Shown: piece after piece, positions 26,623 to 36,662 of the stretch
Layout of the letters: each line of letters opens with the position of its first letter
Numbering within the stretch: position 1 is the stretch's first letter
NCBI GenBank assembly: GCA_028282465.1
Contig: JANQHX010000022.1
Location: 1-41,713 of the forward strand
Direction: 5' to 3'
Origin: Gynuella sp.
Lineage (GTDB): Bacteria > Pseudomonadota > Gammaproteobacteria > Pseudomonadales > Natronospirillaceae
DNA length: 41,713 bases
Position numbers and translations under genes: made by a program
The notes under the pieces: generated by a model
The model's input: the letters and a program-made list of their open reading frames with translations, nothing else
Database searches by the model: none
What the model was told of the DNA's origin: nothing

Positions 26623-26645
26623 ACCCGTCCGGTCAAGGTTTTCTA

Positions 26646-29600
26646 TTAAGTGTCATGGTCACTGGCTTGAGATAGATCCAATAATTCACGGATGGCCACA
26701 GAATACATACTAAATTCGGGTTCAGACGTACCAAGAATTTCTTTCACCATTCTATGCCAACGATTGACCAAAATTTCATTTTTCCCAATCCAGGCTTCAA
26801 TGCTATCGGCCAGGTTTTTAGTATTACTTTGATGAGAAAGTACACCCTGGGTAATTCGGCGCTGCTGCCATTCTAAATCATCTCGATAGGATTCCCGCGC
26901 TCTGGTTTGCCAGTGGGTCGCCACGGTAAGACCGTCCAGTTGTTTTGCAAAATCATCGAGATTCAACAGATCCCCTAGTTTAAAGTATGCTGACGCAACT
27001 TCAACTTCGCTGAGATTCAGAGATTTGCTTACCGAGATCACACCCAAGCAATTATAAAGGTAGTCAGTTGAAACGGCTTTTGTTGCCAGTGATTCGCTTA
27101 ACCCTTGCTCTACCAAAGCTTGAATACTTTGCTGCCAACGATCTAAAGCTGCCCCATAAAGAATGCTTTTTAAGTTACTAAAAATATTATTCAACGGCTT
27201 TTGGTATTGAGGTACTAAGTCAGATGCTGACAACCCAAGGCGATAGTTTTTGATAAACCATCTTGACGCTCGTCTTACGGTTTTTGCTGACTTGATCATC
27301 AGTTCATATTGCAGATCGGTACTGACTTTCTGATCCAGAGTTTCTATTTCTCTCCATAAATCATGGAGACCAAAAACATCTCTGGCAATAATGTAAGCAA
27401 TCGCAATATCCTTGGTACTTGCACCTGTGGATTCCTGCAATCGGTGCAGAAAAGTAATTCCCATATGGTTGAAGACATCGTTAGCCACCTGCGTAGCCAC
27501 TATCTCGTTTTTCAACTTATGCTGGTAAACCGATGCTTTAAACTCTTTTACTAATTGCGTAGGAAATGCGGATTCAACTTCCCCTTCAATATAGGAGTCA
27601 TTGGAAATATTTGAGTTAATCAGCTGCTCTTTCAGATCACCCTTACTGTAGGAAATTAACACAGACAACTCTGGACGTGTGAGCCCAGCGCCTGATGCCT
27701 TTCTGTCGGATATAGTTTCATCGGATGGAATATATTCGAGCTCTCTATTGAGCTTTTCTTGCGATTCTAAATCCGCAATATGGCGACGATATTCTTCAAT
27801 CTGTTTATAGTTTTGAGAATAGGAAAGACTCAATGACTGAGCTTGTTGATAATTATTGGTCAAAACCAAGTTAGAAACATCATCAGTCATTTTTACAAGC
27901 CACTGATTTCGTTGTTTCTCAGTTAAATCTCCGTTTACGACTAAATCATCCAACAGAATTTTGATATTAACTTCATGATCCGAACAGTCGACCCCACCGG
28001 CATTGTCTATAGAGTCTGTAAAACATCGACCTCCATTTAATGCGTACTCAATTCTTCCCAACTGAGTACAACCGAGATTACCACCCTCGCCTATTACTTT
28101 GGTTTGAAGTTCGTTACCATTGACCCGCAACGCATCATTGGCTTTGTCCCCCACATCGGCATTGCTTTCTGAGCTAGATTTAATATAAGTCCCAATACCG
28201 CCATTCCATATCAAATCCACTTTTGATTTTAAGATTTTTTTAATCAGGTCGTTTGGAGCCAATTGGTTTTCCGTAATACCAAAAAGCATTTTCATTTCAG
28301 CAGAGATGGGTATTGATTTAGCTGATCGCTTAAAAATACCGCCACCCTTTGATATTAATTCTTTACCATAATCTTCCCAACTGGAACGGGGTAATTTAAA
28401 AAGCCTATCCCGCTCATTAAAGGACGTTTCTGGGTTTGGATCTGGATCAACAAAAATATTCAAATGATTAAATGCCGCCACTAATTTAATCTTTTCAGAT
28501 CTAAGCATGCCATTACCGAAAACATCCCCGGCCATGTCTCCAATTCCAATCACGCGGATGGAATCATTCTGAACATCAATACCCTCTTCTCTAAAGTGCC
28601 GCTGCACACTGACCCAAGCACCTTTAGCCGTAATACCCATGCCTTTGTGGTCGTAACCTTGAGAGCCGCCAGAGGCGAAGGCATCTCCAAGCCAATGACC
28701 GTATTCAATAGCAACCTCGTTAGCAATATCTGAGAAAGTCGCAGTCCCTTTATCTGCAGCGACCACTAAATAGGGATCATCTTGGTCATGACGAACGACC
28801 TTTTCTGGCGCACACACACTGCCTTCTTTTAGGTTGTCAGTAATATCAAGAAGCCCTTTAATAAATAATTTGTAGCACTCAATGCCTTCTTTTTGAATCT
28901 CTTCACGAGAAGCCAAATCCGCTATTTTCTTTGCAACAAATCCACCTTTTGCACCCACCGGCACAATGACTGCATTTTTAACCTGCTGCGCTTTTACCAG
29001 CCCTAGTACCTCAGTACGAAAATCTTCTATTCTGTCGGACCATCTCAAACCACCTCTCGCAACCTTACCTCCTCGTAAGTGCACACCTTCCATTCGAGGT
29101 GAATACACATATATTTCAAACATTGGCCGGGGTAATGGAATTTCAGAGATTTGTTGTGGCGCTATCTTAAAACTCAAATAATTCTTTTTATCGCCGGTTT
29201 TACTCAATTGATAGAAATTTGTCCTGAAGGTAGCGCTCATTAATTCGACGAAGCGCCTCAGCACTTTGTCTTCACTTAAATTATCTACACTCTCTATTAG
29301 CTCGGATATTCCGTCCAGACAATTACTGAATAGATTGGTTTTTTCCGCATGAATGGGATTGAATCGATAAGCAAAGAGCCAAGCTAACTGGCTTGCTAAT
29401 TCAGGGTATTTAAACAAAGTTTCTGCAATGAAGGTTTCACTGTAGCTAAACTTTATTTGTTTCATATAACGAGAGTAGGCCCTTAGCATAGCCACCTCTC
29501 TCCAGGTCAAACCTGCTTTTAGAATTAATCGATTAAATGCATCGTTTTCAGCTCGGCCGTACCAAATGTTTATAAAGGCGTCACTAAACTGACCTTTAAT

Positions 29601-31469
29601 TTCTTTTGGATCAAAATCTGGCTGTGGCTCATACAGCAAACTAAAGTCGTAGATCCAAACACATTGACTTTGATCTCTTTGAATTTGAAAAGGAAATTCG
29701 TCAATAACTTTTAACCCGAGGTTTTCTAGAACCGGCACTAAATCCGACAAAAGAAGGGCTGAGTCTTGATGAAATATTTTCAATTTTAAAACACTTTTTT
29801 CCGATTCTCGACTTCTGTAAAAACTTAGCTTGAGGCAGGTGTCATTATCAGAATAAAGGTCTTCCATTCGTTGAATATCGGTCACACCAATTCGAGCACT
29901 GTAGGTTTCCCGATAACTAGCTGGAAAAGCTGAATAATAGACTTTGTGTAAGTCGAGCCCCTGCTCTTCTCCGGTGGCCTCAATTAACGCGCTCAGAAGT
30001 TCATCAGACCACTGACGGGAAATTAGAATCACTTGGTTTTCTAGATGTTCAACATCAATGGGCCCTTCAATAGGAGATTTCAGTCTAAATACAAAACGAG
30101 TTCTGGCGAGAACCGACTCACTGAAAAATGTTGTGAAATCCCAATCTTCCACATCAAACCGATCCATCAACATTTTGCGGATTTCTTCCCTTAACTGAGT
30201 GTTATAAATGTCTCTGGGAATATAAAGAATGGCGATCAGAAAACGGTCATAAACGTCTTTTCTAAAGAACAGGCGAATTTTTTTTCGTTCTTGAATTGAG
30301 AGCACTTCGTTGGCAACGGAAAATAATTCTTCGGCACTGGCTTGAATTAATTCATCCCTTGGGTAAGTGTGCAGAATTTGACTCAACTCTTTAAAATTAT
30401 GACCAGCATCTTTGAGCTCAGATAGCTCCAGTACCCGCTTTATTTTCTTTCTTACCACTGGAATATTTTTTGGGCTGTTGTTGTACACCACAGAGGTATA
30501 TAAACCCAGCAGCCTGCGCCCACCAATAACTTCACCTTTTTCATTGTATTTTTTAACGATAATGTAATCGCAGTAGGCGGGTCTATGAACCGTTGAGCGC
30601 CTTCCGGATTTAACAAAGGCCAACAGCTCTTTATTAAATAAAAAGCTGCTTTGCTCTTTGCTAATAGAATCAAGCGACTGTGGTTTCCGTTCTTGCACAC
30701 TTTTTGATAACCCTAGCGAGCTTTCTTGGATTTTCTCGATTTCGTTATCACGAATTTCGTATTCGTCGTAACCCAAAAATGTGAAATGGTTTCCGATCAA
30801 CCACTTTAAAAAAACCTTAGACTCTTCAAGCTCAGACTCATCGACCGAGGCACATTCATCAGACAATACCGTCATCAATTCTTGAACCTTAGCCACCATG
30901 GGCTGATAATCCTGAACCACAGAGCTCACATCAAACAATACTTTTTGAATTTCTGTGACTAACTCAGCTCTGTCGGTCTTATCAGATCTGTGATCAATTT
31001 CAAAATAGATCAACAGCTCCTTTTCACCTTCGTCTCCATTATCTAGAGTTAGAACATCGCCAGACTCATTTCTTTTGGTATCGAATGAGCTATGGAAGAT
31101 TGAATAAATATTGGCTTGCTGGCGGTTTAAAATGAGACGAACAGAATCCAATACAAATGGCATATCCTTAACCAATACACAGATAACCGTGTGAGTGGTT
31201 TGCCATTCCTGTTCTTCAATATTTGGGTTGAAAACAGAGACCTTGGGAGTAAGCCTGTCCCAGGACTGAAAATGTTGCCAATTGGCCATGGTTAAACCAT
31301 TTAAGTCTGCGGCGTCATACTCAGAGAGATCTCTGGCGGAAGCATGCTTAAACAGTGATTTAACAAATGTAGATAAAAGAGGCTGTGTTTCTTGTTTTAC
31401 TTTACTCGACAGGCTGTCTAACACCTTTGAAATGGCTTCCTGACGGGCATGAAGTTGCATTCTATACAT
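26646..31469 (-). CDS. gdhB: NAD-specific glutamate dehydrogenase, large (about 180 kDa) type
   Basis: This enzyme converts glutamate to 2-oxoglutarate and ammonia with NAD, feeding amino-acid carbon into the TCA cycle. At 1607 residues it matches the large bacterial class (about 1600) rather than the 450-residue enzyme. N-terminal ACT-like regulatory regions occupy roughly the first 500 residues. The catalytic core starts near residue 800 with GGLRWSDR and VPVGAKGGFV (Lys841 by position). A later RVIGIGDMAGDVFGNGML and IWNGGIGTYIK mark the nucleotide domain, and a long helical C-terminal region follows. The ATG at 31469 has AAAGG in front. The DUF2835 gene follows directly. The large class is often allosterically controlled in relatives. 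Confidence 0.96.
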   Translation of the reverse strand: MYRMQLHARQEAISKVLDSLSSKVKQETQPLLSTFVKSLFKHASARDLSEYDAADLNGLTMANWQHFQSWDRLTPKVSVFNPNIEEQEWQTTHTVICVLVKDMPFVLDSVRLILNRQQANIYSIFHSSFDTKRNESGDVLTLDNGDEGEKELLIYFEIDHRSDKTDRAELVTEIQKVLFDVSSVVQDYQPMVAKVQELMTVLSDECASVDESELEESKVFLKWLIGNHFTFLGYDEYEIRDNEIEKIQESSLGLSKSVQERKPQSLDSISKEQSSFLFNKELLAFVKSGRRSTVHRPAYCDYIIVKKYNEKGEVIGGRRLLGLYTSVVYNNSPKNIPVVRKKIKRVLELSELKDAGHNFKELSQILHTYPRDELIQASAEELFSVANEVLSIQERKKIRLFFRKDVYDRFLIAILYIPRDIYNTQLREEIRKMLMDRFDVEDWDFTTFFSESVLARTRFVFRLKSPIEGPIDVEHLENQVILISRQWSDELLSALIEATGEEQGLDLHKVYYSAFPASYRETYSARIGVTDIQRMEDLYSDNDTCLKLSFYRSRESEKSVLKLKIFHQDSALLLSDLVPVLENLGLKVIDEFPFQIQRDQSQCVWIYDFSLLYEPQPDFDPKEIKGQFSDAFINIWYGRAENDAFNRLILKAGLTWREVAMLRAYSRYMKQIKFSYSETFIAETLFKYPELASQLAWLFAYRFNPIHAEKTNLFSNCLDGISELIESVDNLSEDKVLRRFVELMSATFRTNFYQLSKTGDKKNYLSFKIAPQQISEIPLPRPMFEIYVYSPRMEGVHLRGGKVARGGLRWSDRIEDFRTEVLGLVKAQQVKNAVIVPVGAKGGFVAKKIADLASREEIQKEGIECYKLFIKGLLDITDNLKEGSVCAPEKVVRHDQDDPYLVVAADKGTATFSDIANEVAIEYGHWLGDAFASGGSQGYDHKGMGITAKGAWVSVQRHFREEGIDVQNDSIRVIGIGDMAGDVFGNGMLRSEKIKLVAAFNHLNIFVDPDPNPETSFNERDRLFKLPRSSWEDYGKELISKGGGIFKRSAKSIPISAEMKMLFGITENQLAPNDLIKKILKSKVDLIWNGGIGTYIKSSSESNADVGDKANDALRVNGNELQTKVIGEGGNLGCTQLGRIEYALNGGRCFTDSIDNAGGVDCSDHEVNIKILLDDLVVNGDLTEKQRNQWLVKMTDDVSNLVLTNNYQQAQSLSLSYSQNYKQIEEYRRHIADLESQEKLNRELEYIPSDETISDRKASGAGLTRPELSVLISYSKGDLKEQLINSNISNDSYIEGEVESAFPTQLVKEFKASVYQHKLKNEIVATQVANDVFNHMGITFLHRLQESTGASTKDIAIAYIIARDVFGLHDLWREIETLDQKVSTDLQYELMIKSAKTVRRASRWFIKNYRLGLSASDLVPQYQKPLNNIFSNLKSILYGAALDRWQQSIQALVEQGLSESLATKAVSTDYLYNCLGVISVSKSLNLSEVEVASAYFKLGDLLNLDDFAKQLDGLTVATHWQTRARESYRDDLEWQQRRITQGVLSHQSNTKNLADSIEAWIGKNEILVNRWHRMVKEILGTSEPEFSMYSVAIRELLDLSQASDHDT

Positions 31470-31516
31470 GGTCTGCCTTTAACCAGTTTAATAAATTTAA
31501 GCCTAGCCGCTTTTTA

Positions 31517-31532
31517 AGAAAAGCGCTTTTCT
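31517..31532. promoter_or_regulatory. 16-bp palindrome in the gdhB/moxR divergent spacer
   Basis: AGAAAAGCGCTTTTCT is a perfect inverted repeat, 48 bp before gdhB, in the 228-bp space 31470-31697 between divergent gdhB and moxR. It is flanked by CTAGCC and GGCTAG arms farther out. It could be an operator for gdhB. No clear -35/-10 pair was seen for either gene in this spacer. Confidence 0.4.
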
Positions 31533-31697
31533 ATCAACTACATAGCTTGTACTTCTAGGCTAGCGATAAACATTTGACTGTATTTACGTTGGTTTACATT
31601 TTTTCTTGTGTAAATATCCTGAAATAGCTGTTTCCAAGATTTCGGACCTAAATAAAATGTTGCAATTCAATTAGTTAGGCCAAAATAAGGAATTCAA

Positions 31698-32654
31698 ATG
31701 GCTTTACGTGAACAGTTCCAAGCCCTTGAATCAGACCTCCAAAACCAAGTTATTGAACAACCTGACTTAGTGAGGTCGTTGATCATTGCCCTTCTCGCAG
31801 ATGGTCATCTTTTAGTAGAAGGTGCTCCTGGCTTAGCGAAAACCAAAGCGATTAAAGAAATAGCAGCTCGCCTGCACACCCTCTTTCAACGAATTCAGTT
31901 CACACCAGACCTGCTGCCATCTGACATCACAGGCACTGAAATTTATAGACAAGAAACCGGTGAATTTGTTTTCCAACCTGGGCCTATTTTTTCAAACCTT
32001 GTGTTGGCAGATGAAATTAACCGCGCACCCGCCAAGGTGCAGTCGGCATTATTGGAGGCTATGTCAGAGCGCCAAGTCACAGCGGGTTCAGAAACTCGAC
32101 CGCTTGATGAATTGTTTTTAGTGATGGCGACTCAAAATCCTTTGGAGCAAGAAGGCACCTACCCTCTTCCTGAAGCCCAGTTGGATCGTTTTTTAATGCA
32201 CGTTAATTTGGACTTTCCTAGCAGAGAAGCGGAATTAAAAATATTGCGATTGGTTCGCGGTGAATTAACGGCCCCTGAAGCCGTAGACATTCAAGTGAGT
32301 ACACAATCTGTTTTGGATGCTAGGCAGGAAGTGTTGGAACTTCACTTGGCCCCAGCCATTGAGGAATACATGGTGCAACTCACCATGGCCACTCGAAACC
32401 CTGAAAGCTGGAATGAAGAGTTATCCCAATGGCTAATCTGCGGCGTCAGCCCGAGAGCGACTCTTGCTCTAGAAAGATCCGCACGAGCCTCAGCTTGGTT
32501 AAATGGTCGAGATTTCGTTACGCCTGATGATGTACAAGCCGTGTTTCCCAATGTGTTTAGGCATCGCTTTTATATGAACTATGAAGCACAGGCTCAAGGG
32601 GTAACTCCGGATCATGTTATTTCGAAAATACTGAATACTGTGCCTGTTGCATAA
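31698..32654 (+). CDS. moxR: MoxR-type AAA+ ATPase
   Basis: This is a chaperone-like ATPase of 318 residues. Walker A GAPGLAKT (42-49), Walker B LVLADEINRAPAK, sensor 1 in VMATQNPLEQEGTYPLPEAQ and a C-terminal lid are all present. MoxR proteins work with the von Willebrand factor A proteins encoded next to them, probably remodelling or activating membrane or periplasmic complexes. The start has an AAGGA site. The stop is immediately followed by the DUF58 start with no gap. It leads a six-gene co-directional operon, diverging from gdhB. Confidence 0.95.
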   Translation: MALREQFQALESDLQNQVIEQPDLVRSLIIALLADGHLLVEGAPGLAKTKAIKEIAARLHTLFQRIQFTPDLLPSDITGTEIYRQETGEFVFQPGPIFSNLVLADEINRAPAKVQSALLEAMSERQVTAGSETRPLDELFLVMATQNPLEQEGTYPLPEAQLDRFLMHVNLDFPSREAELKILRLVRGELTAPEAVDIQVSTQSVLDARQEVLELHLAPAIEEYMVQLTMATRNPESWNEELSQWLICGVSPRATLALERSARASAWLNGRDFVTPDDVQAVFPNVFRHRFYMNYEAQAQGVTPDHVISKILNTVPVA

Positions 32655-33569
32655 ATGGCTTCCATAAGAGCATCCCAAGAAGAACTGATTGGATTAGGCG
32701 CTGCCGCAAGGCACTGGGCCAAAATGCCAGTTAATAAAAAAACTGGTTTTCTGGCAGGTGTGAGTCGGTCGCAACACAAAGGCCGAGGTTTAGAATTCGC
32801 AGAGGTTAGACAATACCAACCCGGTGATGAAATTCGCAGCATAGATTGGCGAGTCAGTGCCAGAAAAGGAAAAGCTCACACCAAATTATTTATTGAAGAA
32901 AGAGAAAAACCGGTTCTAATTTACTGCGATCAATCCTTAAGCATGGCATTTGGTAGCAAGGTACAATTTAAATCAGCTTTGGCCGCCAGAACGGCCTCAT
33001 TTATTGCTTGGTTAGCCAAAGAACAAGGTGACAAAGTGGGCGGTATCATTAGTAACCGGCTCACTCACAATGAGCAAAAGCCTGCACCTCGACAAGCCGG
33101 TGTATTAAGACTTATCAACTGGTTAGACCAATACCAACCGCGACAGTTATCAGACTTGAGCAAAGATGGTTCGAGGAACTTCAATCAAGATCTACTCACC
33201 TTAGTTGAATTAGCTAAACCCGGTACTCGAGTGTTTTTAATTTCAGATTTTCTAAACCTGCCTCAAGGCAACAACCCCTCTCTTGGAAAGATAGCCAAAC
33301 ATTGTCAGATTTCAGCTATTCATATTACCGACCCATTAGAAACCCATTTACCAGCGCCGGGTCGATACAAAATTTCCAATGGTGCCAGCGAAGCTGTATT
33401 TAATAGTGGATCAAATAGAATTAGGCAAACCTATGAAAAACAGTTTGCAGCTAAGCAAATTCAAATTAGAGAAAGCTTTCGCGCTCTGGGCCAAACTTAT
33501 CTTCAGCTAAGTACCGCTCAAACATTTTCAAACTATCATTCACTACTTGCAGAGTTAGTGAGCCAATGA
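32655..33569 (+). CDS. DUF58 domain protein of the MoxR/Bat operon
   Basis: This 304-residue protein has the DUF58 core EVRQYQPGDEIRSIDWRVSA followed by GKAHTKLFIEEREKPVLIYC. That leads into a von Willebrand A-like half where the metal-site Asp lies in YCDQSLSM. No membrane segment is evident. Members of the family are always near moxR and are thought to be partners of the ATPase. It overlaps the next gene by 4 bp (ATGA). Function beyond that association is not known. Confidence 0.93.
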   Translation: MASIRASQEELIGLGAAARHWAKMPVNKKTGFLAGVSRSQHKGRGLEFAEVRQYQPGDEIRSIDWRVSARKGKAHTKLFIEEREKPVLIYCDQSLSMAFGSKVQFKSALAARTASFIAWLAKEQGDKVGGIISNRLTHNEQKPAPRQAGVLRLINWLDQYQPRQLSDLSKDGSRNFNQDLLTLVELAKPGTRVFLISDFLNLPQGNNPSLGKIAKHCQISAIHITDPLETHLPAPGRYKISNGASEAVFNSGSNRIRQTYEKQFAAKQIQIRESFRALGQTYLQLSTAQTFSNYHSLLAELVSQ

Positions 33570-34030
33570 ACCAGGATCTATTAGACAATCTTAAACCCAT
33601 TATGCTTCCAGACTCTGTTGGGTTTTGGCCACTTGCTTGGGGGTGGTGGCTGTTGTTTTTGCTGGTAATAGTAGTCTTGCTAGGCACGACTGGGTTCTTT
33701 GTTCAGAGATATAAAAAAATGGCCAATTATCGGCTCATTAAAAAGAACTTAGATGACATCAAGTCGAATTGGTCAAGCCAAAGTAACTATCAGCAACTGG
33801 CTGAAATTCTTAATCTTTGGATTCGCGAATCTTACTTCTTGCTCGGCTACAAAGAAAATATCACGGGTCAACTTGATCAATGGCAGAGCTTTTTATCCAA
33901 TCACCATGACTGGTTTAAAACAGCGGAAGCACAAGACTTTTTGTTGGCCTGTTACCGTCCCGTAAAACATGACAACCCAGAAAACTGGCTGAAGATTAGC
34001 GATGAACTGTTAAAGGGGATGAAATCATGA
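33566..34030 (+). CDS. DUF4381 membrane protein of the Bat operon
   Basis: A 154-residue protein with one strong membrane helix near residues 25-48 (LAWGWWLLFLLVIVVLLG) after the conserved LKPIMLPDSVGFWPLA opening. The rest is cytoplasmic and helical. The family is found between the DUF58 and BatA genes in Proteobacteria and is assumed to be a small scaffold. ATGA overlaps at both ends show tight translational coupling. Confidence 0.9.
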   Translation: MNQDLLDNLKPIMLPDSVGFWPLAWGWWLLFLLVIVVLLGTTGFFVQRYKKMANYRLIKKNLDDIKSNWSSQSNYQQLAEILNLWIRESYFLLGYKENITGQLDQWQSFLSNHHDWFKTAEAQDFLLACYRPVKHDNPENWLKISDELLKGMKS

Positions 34031-35013
34031 CCTTCGCCTGGCCCCTTGCGCTATTACTTCTGCCACTACCCTATTTGATTTGGCGTCTTAAACCCACGGA
34101 TAGCAATGAGTCTGCCATTCGAGTACCTTTCTTCAATGAAATACTCAGTGCAACCTCCACTGGCAAAAATGGAAGTTTAAAAAACGCTTTTTTAATTCCA
34201 TTAATCGTTCTCGCCTTAGCTTGGCTGTTCTTTGTCATAGCCTTAACCCGGCCTCAAACCTTTGGCGACAGCATACAATCCCCCAATACAGGTCGAGATT
34301 TAATGATGGCCGTTGACTTGTCGGGCTCAATGTCAGAACGAGATCTCAAGCTAAATAACGCTCCCGTCACCCGGCTCAATGTTGTAAAAGTACTGGGAGC
34401 AGAGTTTTTAAATCAACGGCAAGGAGACAGAGTCGGCCTAGTGGTGTTTGGCAGCAAAGCTTATTTATATAGCCCTATATCGAGAGATTTAGACGCCATT
34501 AAAACCATGCTGTTGGAAGCGCAAATTGGTTTACCGGGCAGAAGGCAAACCACAATTGGTGACGCCATTGGGCTCGCAGTAAAAAAACTTAATGAACAAG
34601 ACATTGAAGAAAAAGTTTTAATTCTATTGACTGACGGCGCAAATACTTCTGGCGAAATAAGCCCGCTGCAGGCCGCGGAGTTAGCTCGAAAATCTGAGGT
34701 TAAGATTTACACCATTGGTATTGGCGCAGACTCAATTACCAAGCAAGGTTTCTTTGGCCCTGAAACTACAAATCCCAGTGCTGATTTAGATGAGAACACC
34801 TTAATTAAAATCGCTGAGACCACAGATGGCCAATATTTTCGCGCCAAGACTACAGATGATCTTAGGGGAATTTATTCAATTATTGATGATTTAGAACCTG
34901 TTGAAAAAGACGACGAAAATCTAAGGCAGGCATTTGAGTGGTACCACTATCCACTTGCTATTAGTTTTAGTTTGTTGGTGCTTTTTTTATATCGCTTTAA
35001 GGAACTGTCATGA
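34027..35013 (+). CDS. batA: BatA, membrane-anchored von Willebrand A protein
   Basis: This is a 328-residue protein with hydrophobic segments at residues about 5-20 and 55-72 and a C-terminal helix (PLAISFSLLVLFLYRF), enclosing a VWA domain. The metal-ion-dependent adhesion site has Asp97 in DLSGS (DxSxS), with Thr and Asp ligands further on in LLTDGANT. It should coordinate Mg2+ and bind partner proteins at the membrane, with MoxR as regulator. It is followed by BatB through an ATGA overlap. Bat proteins are linked to oxidative or envelope stress tolerance in other bacteria. Confidence 0.93.
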   Translation: MTFAWPLALLLLPLPYLIWRLKPTDSNESAIRVPFFNEILSATSTGKNGSLKNAFLIPLIVLALAWLFFVIALTRPQTFGDSIQSPNTGRDLMMAVDLSGSMSERDLKLNNAPVTRLNVVKVLGAEFLNQRQGDRVGLVVFGSKAYLYSPISRDLDAIKTMLLEAQIGLPGRRQTTIGDAIGLAVKKLNEQDIEEKVLILLTDGANTSGEISPLQAAELARKSEVKIYTIGIGADSITKQGFFGPETTNPSADLDENTLIKIAETTDGQYFRAKTTDDLRGIYSIIDDLEPVEKDDENLRQAFEWYHYPLAISFSLLVLFLYRFKELS

Positions 35014-36662
35014 GCGATCTAACTATTTTACGGCCAGAGTGGCTATTACTGTTGCCAATTCTTTTGCTGTTTGGCTTGTTTCAATTTAGAAAAAATAAAA
35101 CCAGTTCAAGTTGGAAAACAGAGATTGATCCAAAGTTTTTAGAATTTCTATCAACCAATGAAAACATAACCCAGCAAAGCTTTCGTTGGCTTAAATGGCT
35201 ACCCTTGATACTGATTATATTAGGGCTTTCAGGCCCGGCATTCGTCAGTACAAAACAGGCATTGAAATCCACAGAAAACCCATTAATGGTTGTATTGGAT
35301 CAAAGCTTTTCTATGGGTGCTGTAGATGTTGCACCCGATCGTCATACCCAAGCAAAACGAAAGATCATTGATATTTTAGATAACCGACTGGCTGATTCAG
35401 TGGGTCTGATTGTATACGCTGGCTCTGCCCATTTAGTGTCTCCAATTACTAAGGACTTCAGTACCCTCTATAACCACTTGGAAAATATATCTCCTTTTAT
35501 CATGCCTGCACCTGGAAGTAATGTTTCTGCTGCACTGGAATTGGCTACCCAAGCGCTGGAACAACAGGGCAATAAAGGACAGATCTTGCTGATTACTGAT
35601 GGTGTTGAACCATCAGATTCTGACAAGGTCGCCAAGAAACTTACTAATAAATACAGTCTTTCAGTTCTTGCCATTGGAACCTCTGCTGGTGGAGCCATTC
35701 AACTACCCAACGGTGGTTATTTAAAGGCTAATCGAAATGAAATTGTCATTCCTGCACTTCCCGTTGACACCTTGCAAAACTTTGCCGCAGACCTCGACGC
35801 GAATATCATGCAAGCCACTATTGACGACACTGACATCAGCAACCTGATTCAGAACAATCCAAATGAAGTTGGAGAAAGCAGTAGCCAAGGATATGCAGCT
35901 AAAGATTTCGGTTACTGGTTTATCGTACTCGCCCTCCCCTTTTTGTTACTGCATTTTAGAAGAACTCAATCAACGGCTATTTCTGCTTTATTCCTGGCAA
36001 TGGCAATCCTGCCGGACAAAGGTTTTGCAGATGCTTTTAAAACTCCAGACCAACAAGGCTTTGATGAATTTCAACAAGGAAATTATGAAAGTGCTGCCGA
36101 GCACTTTAAAAACGAACAATGGAAAGCATCTTCTCTCTATGAAAATGGTCAGTATGAACAAGCCGCTGAAATATGGAATCAATTTGATGATGCGGAAAGT
36201 CTCTACAACCTAGGGAACTCATTAACCCAAATGGGAAAATATGATGAAGCCATTGAAGCTTATAACAATTCCCTAGAAAAAGAATATACACAAGAAGCTG
36301 AGCATAATCGCGGCATAGCTCAGCAGATTAAAGAGATGCAACAACAAGAAACCGATACCAGCACTGGTTCAGATACCGATACAAATACAGAGTCTGATAC
36401 ATCTACGGATACAGGTACGTCTACTGAAACAGGCACAGATTCAGGAATAGGCACCGACAGCAGCACTGAGACCAGCTCTGACACATCTACAGATACATCT
36501 ACCTCAACTGAAGCTTATATTGAAGACGAAAAAACCGATGACGAAGTTGAAAAGTGGTTAGAAAAAATTGATGACAATCCCGGCGTGTTGTTGCAAAGAA
36601 AATTTGAAATTGAACATCAATTGAATAATAGCAATCAGGTTAACGAAGGCCCACTATGGTAA
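35010..36662 (+). CDS. batB: BatB-BatC fusion: von Willebrand A domain, TPRs and acidic Ser/Thr tail
   Basis: This 550-residue protein joins two functions. The first 340 residues resemble BatA: membrane helices, a VWA domain with Asp97 in DQSFS (DxSxS) and ITDGVEPSD, then a helix near 305. Residues about 352-445 form tetratricopeptide repeats (ALYNLGNSL-like segment at YNLGNSLTQMGKYDEAIEAY). Residues 448-501 are an almost pure Thr/Ser/Asp/Glu stretch, followed by a short conserved acidic end (VEKWLEKIDDNPGVLLQRKF). Such BatB/C fusions are common in Gammaproteobacteria; the TPR part would be periplasmic. It overlaps batD by 7 bp. Confidence 0.92.
   Translation: MSDLTILRPEWLLLLPILLLFGLFQFRKNKTSSSWKTEIDPKFLEFLSTNENITQQSFRWLKWLPLILIILGLSGPAFVSTKQALKSTENPLMVVLDQSFSMGAVDVAPDRHTQAKRKIIDILDNRLADSVGLIVYAGSAHLVSPITKDFSTLYNHLENISPFIMPAPGSNVSAALELATQALEQQGNKGQILLITDGVEPSDSDKVAKKLTNKYSLSVLAIGTSAGGAIQLPNGGYLKANRNEIVIPALPVDTLQNFAADLDANIMQATIDDTDISNLIQNNPNEVGESSSQGYAAKDFGYWFIVLALPFLLLHFRRTQSTAISALFLAMAILPDKGFADAFKTPDQQGFDEFQQGNYESAAEHFKNEQWKASSLYENGQYEQAAEIWNQFDDAESLYNLGNSLTQMGKYDEAIEAYNNSLEKEYTQEAEHNRGIAQQIKEMQQQETDTSTGSDTDTNTESDTSTDTGTSTETGTDSGIGTDSSTETSSDTSTDTSTSTEAYIEDEKTDDEVEKWLEKIDDNPGVLLQRKFEIEHQLNNSNQVNEGPLW
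36351..36512 (+). repeat. Degenerate in-frame repeat coding for a Thr/Ser/Asp tract in batB
   Basis: Short units of the type GATAC(A)TCTAC and ACAGATTC-like variants recur for about 160 bp and encode residues 448-501. It looks like slippage-expanded coding DNA and separates the TPR part from the conserved C-terminal end. Length is likely to vary between strains. Confidence 0.75.
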
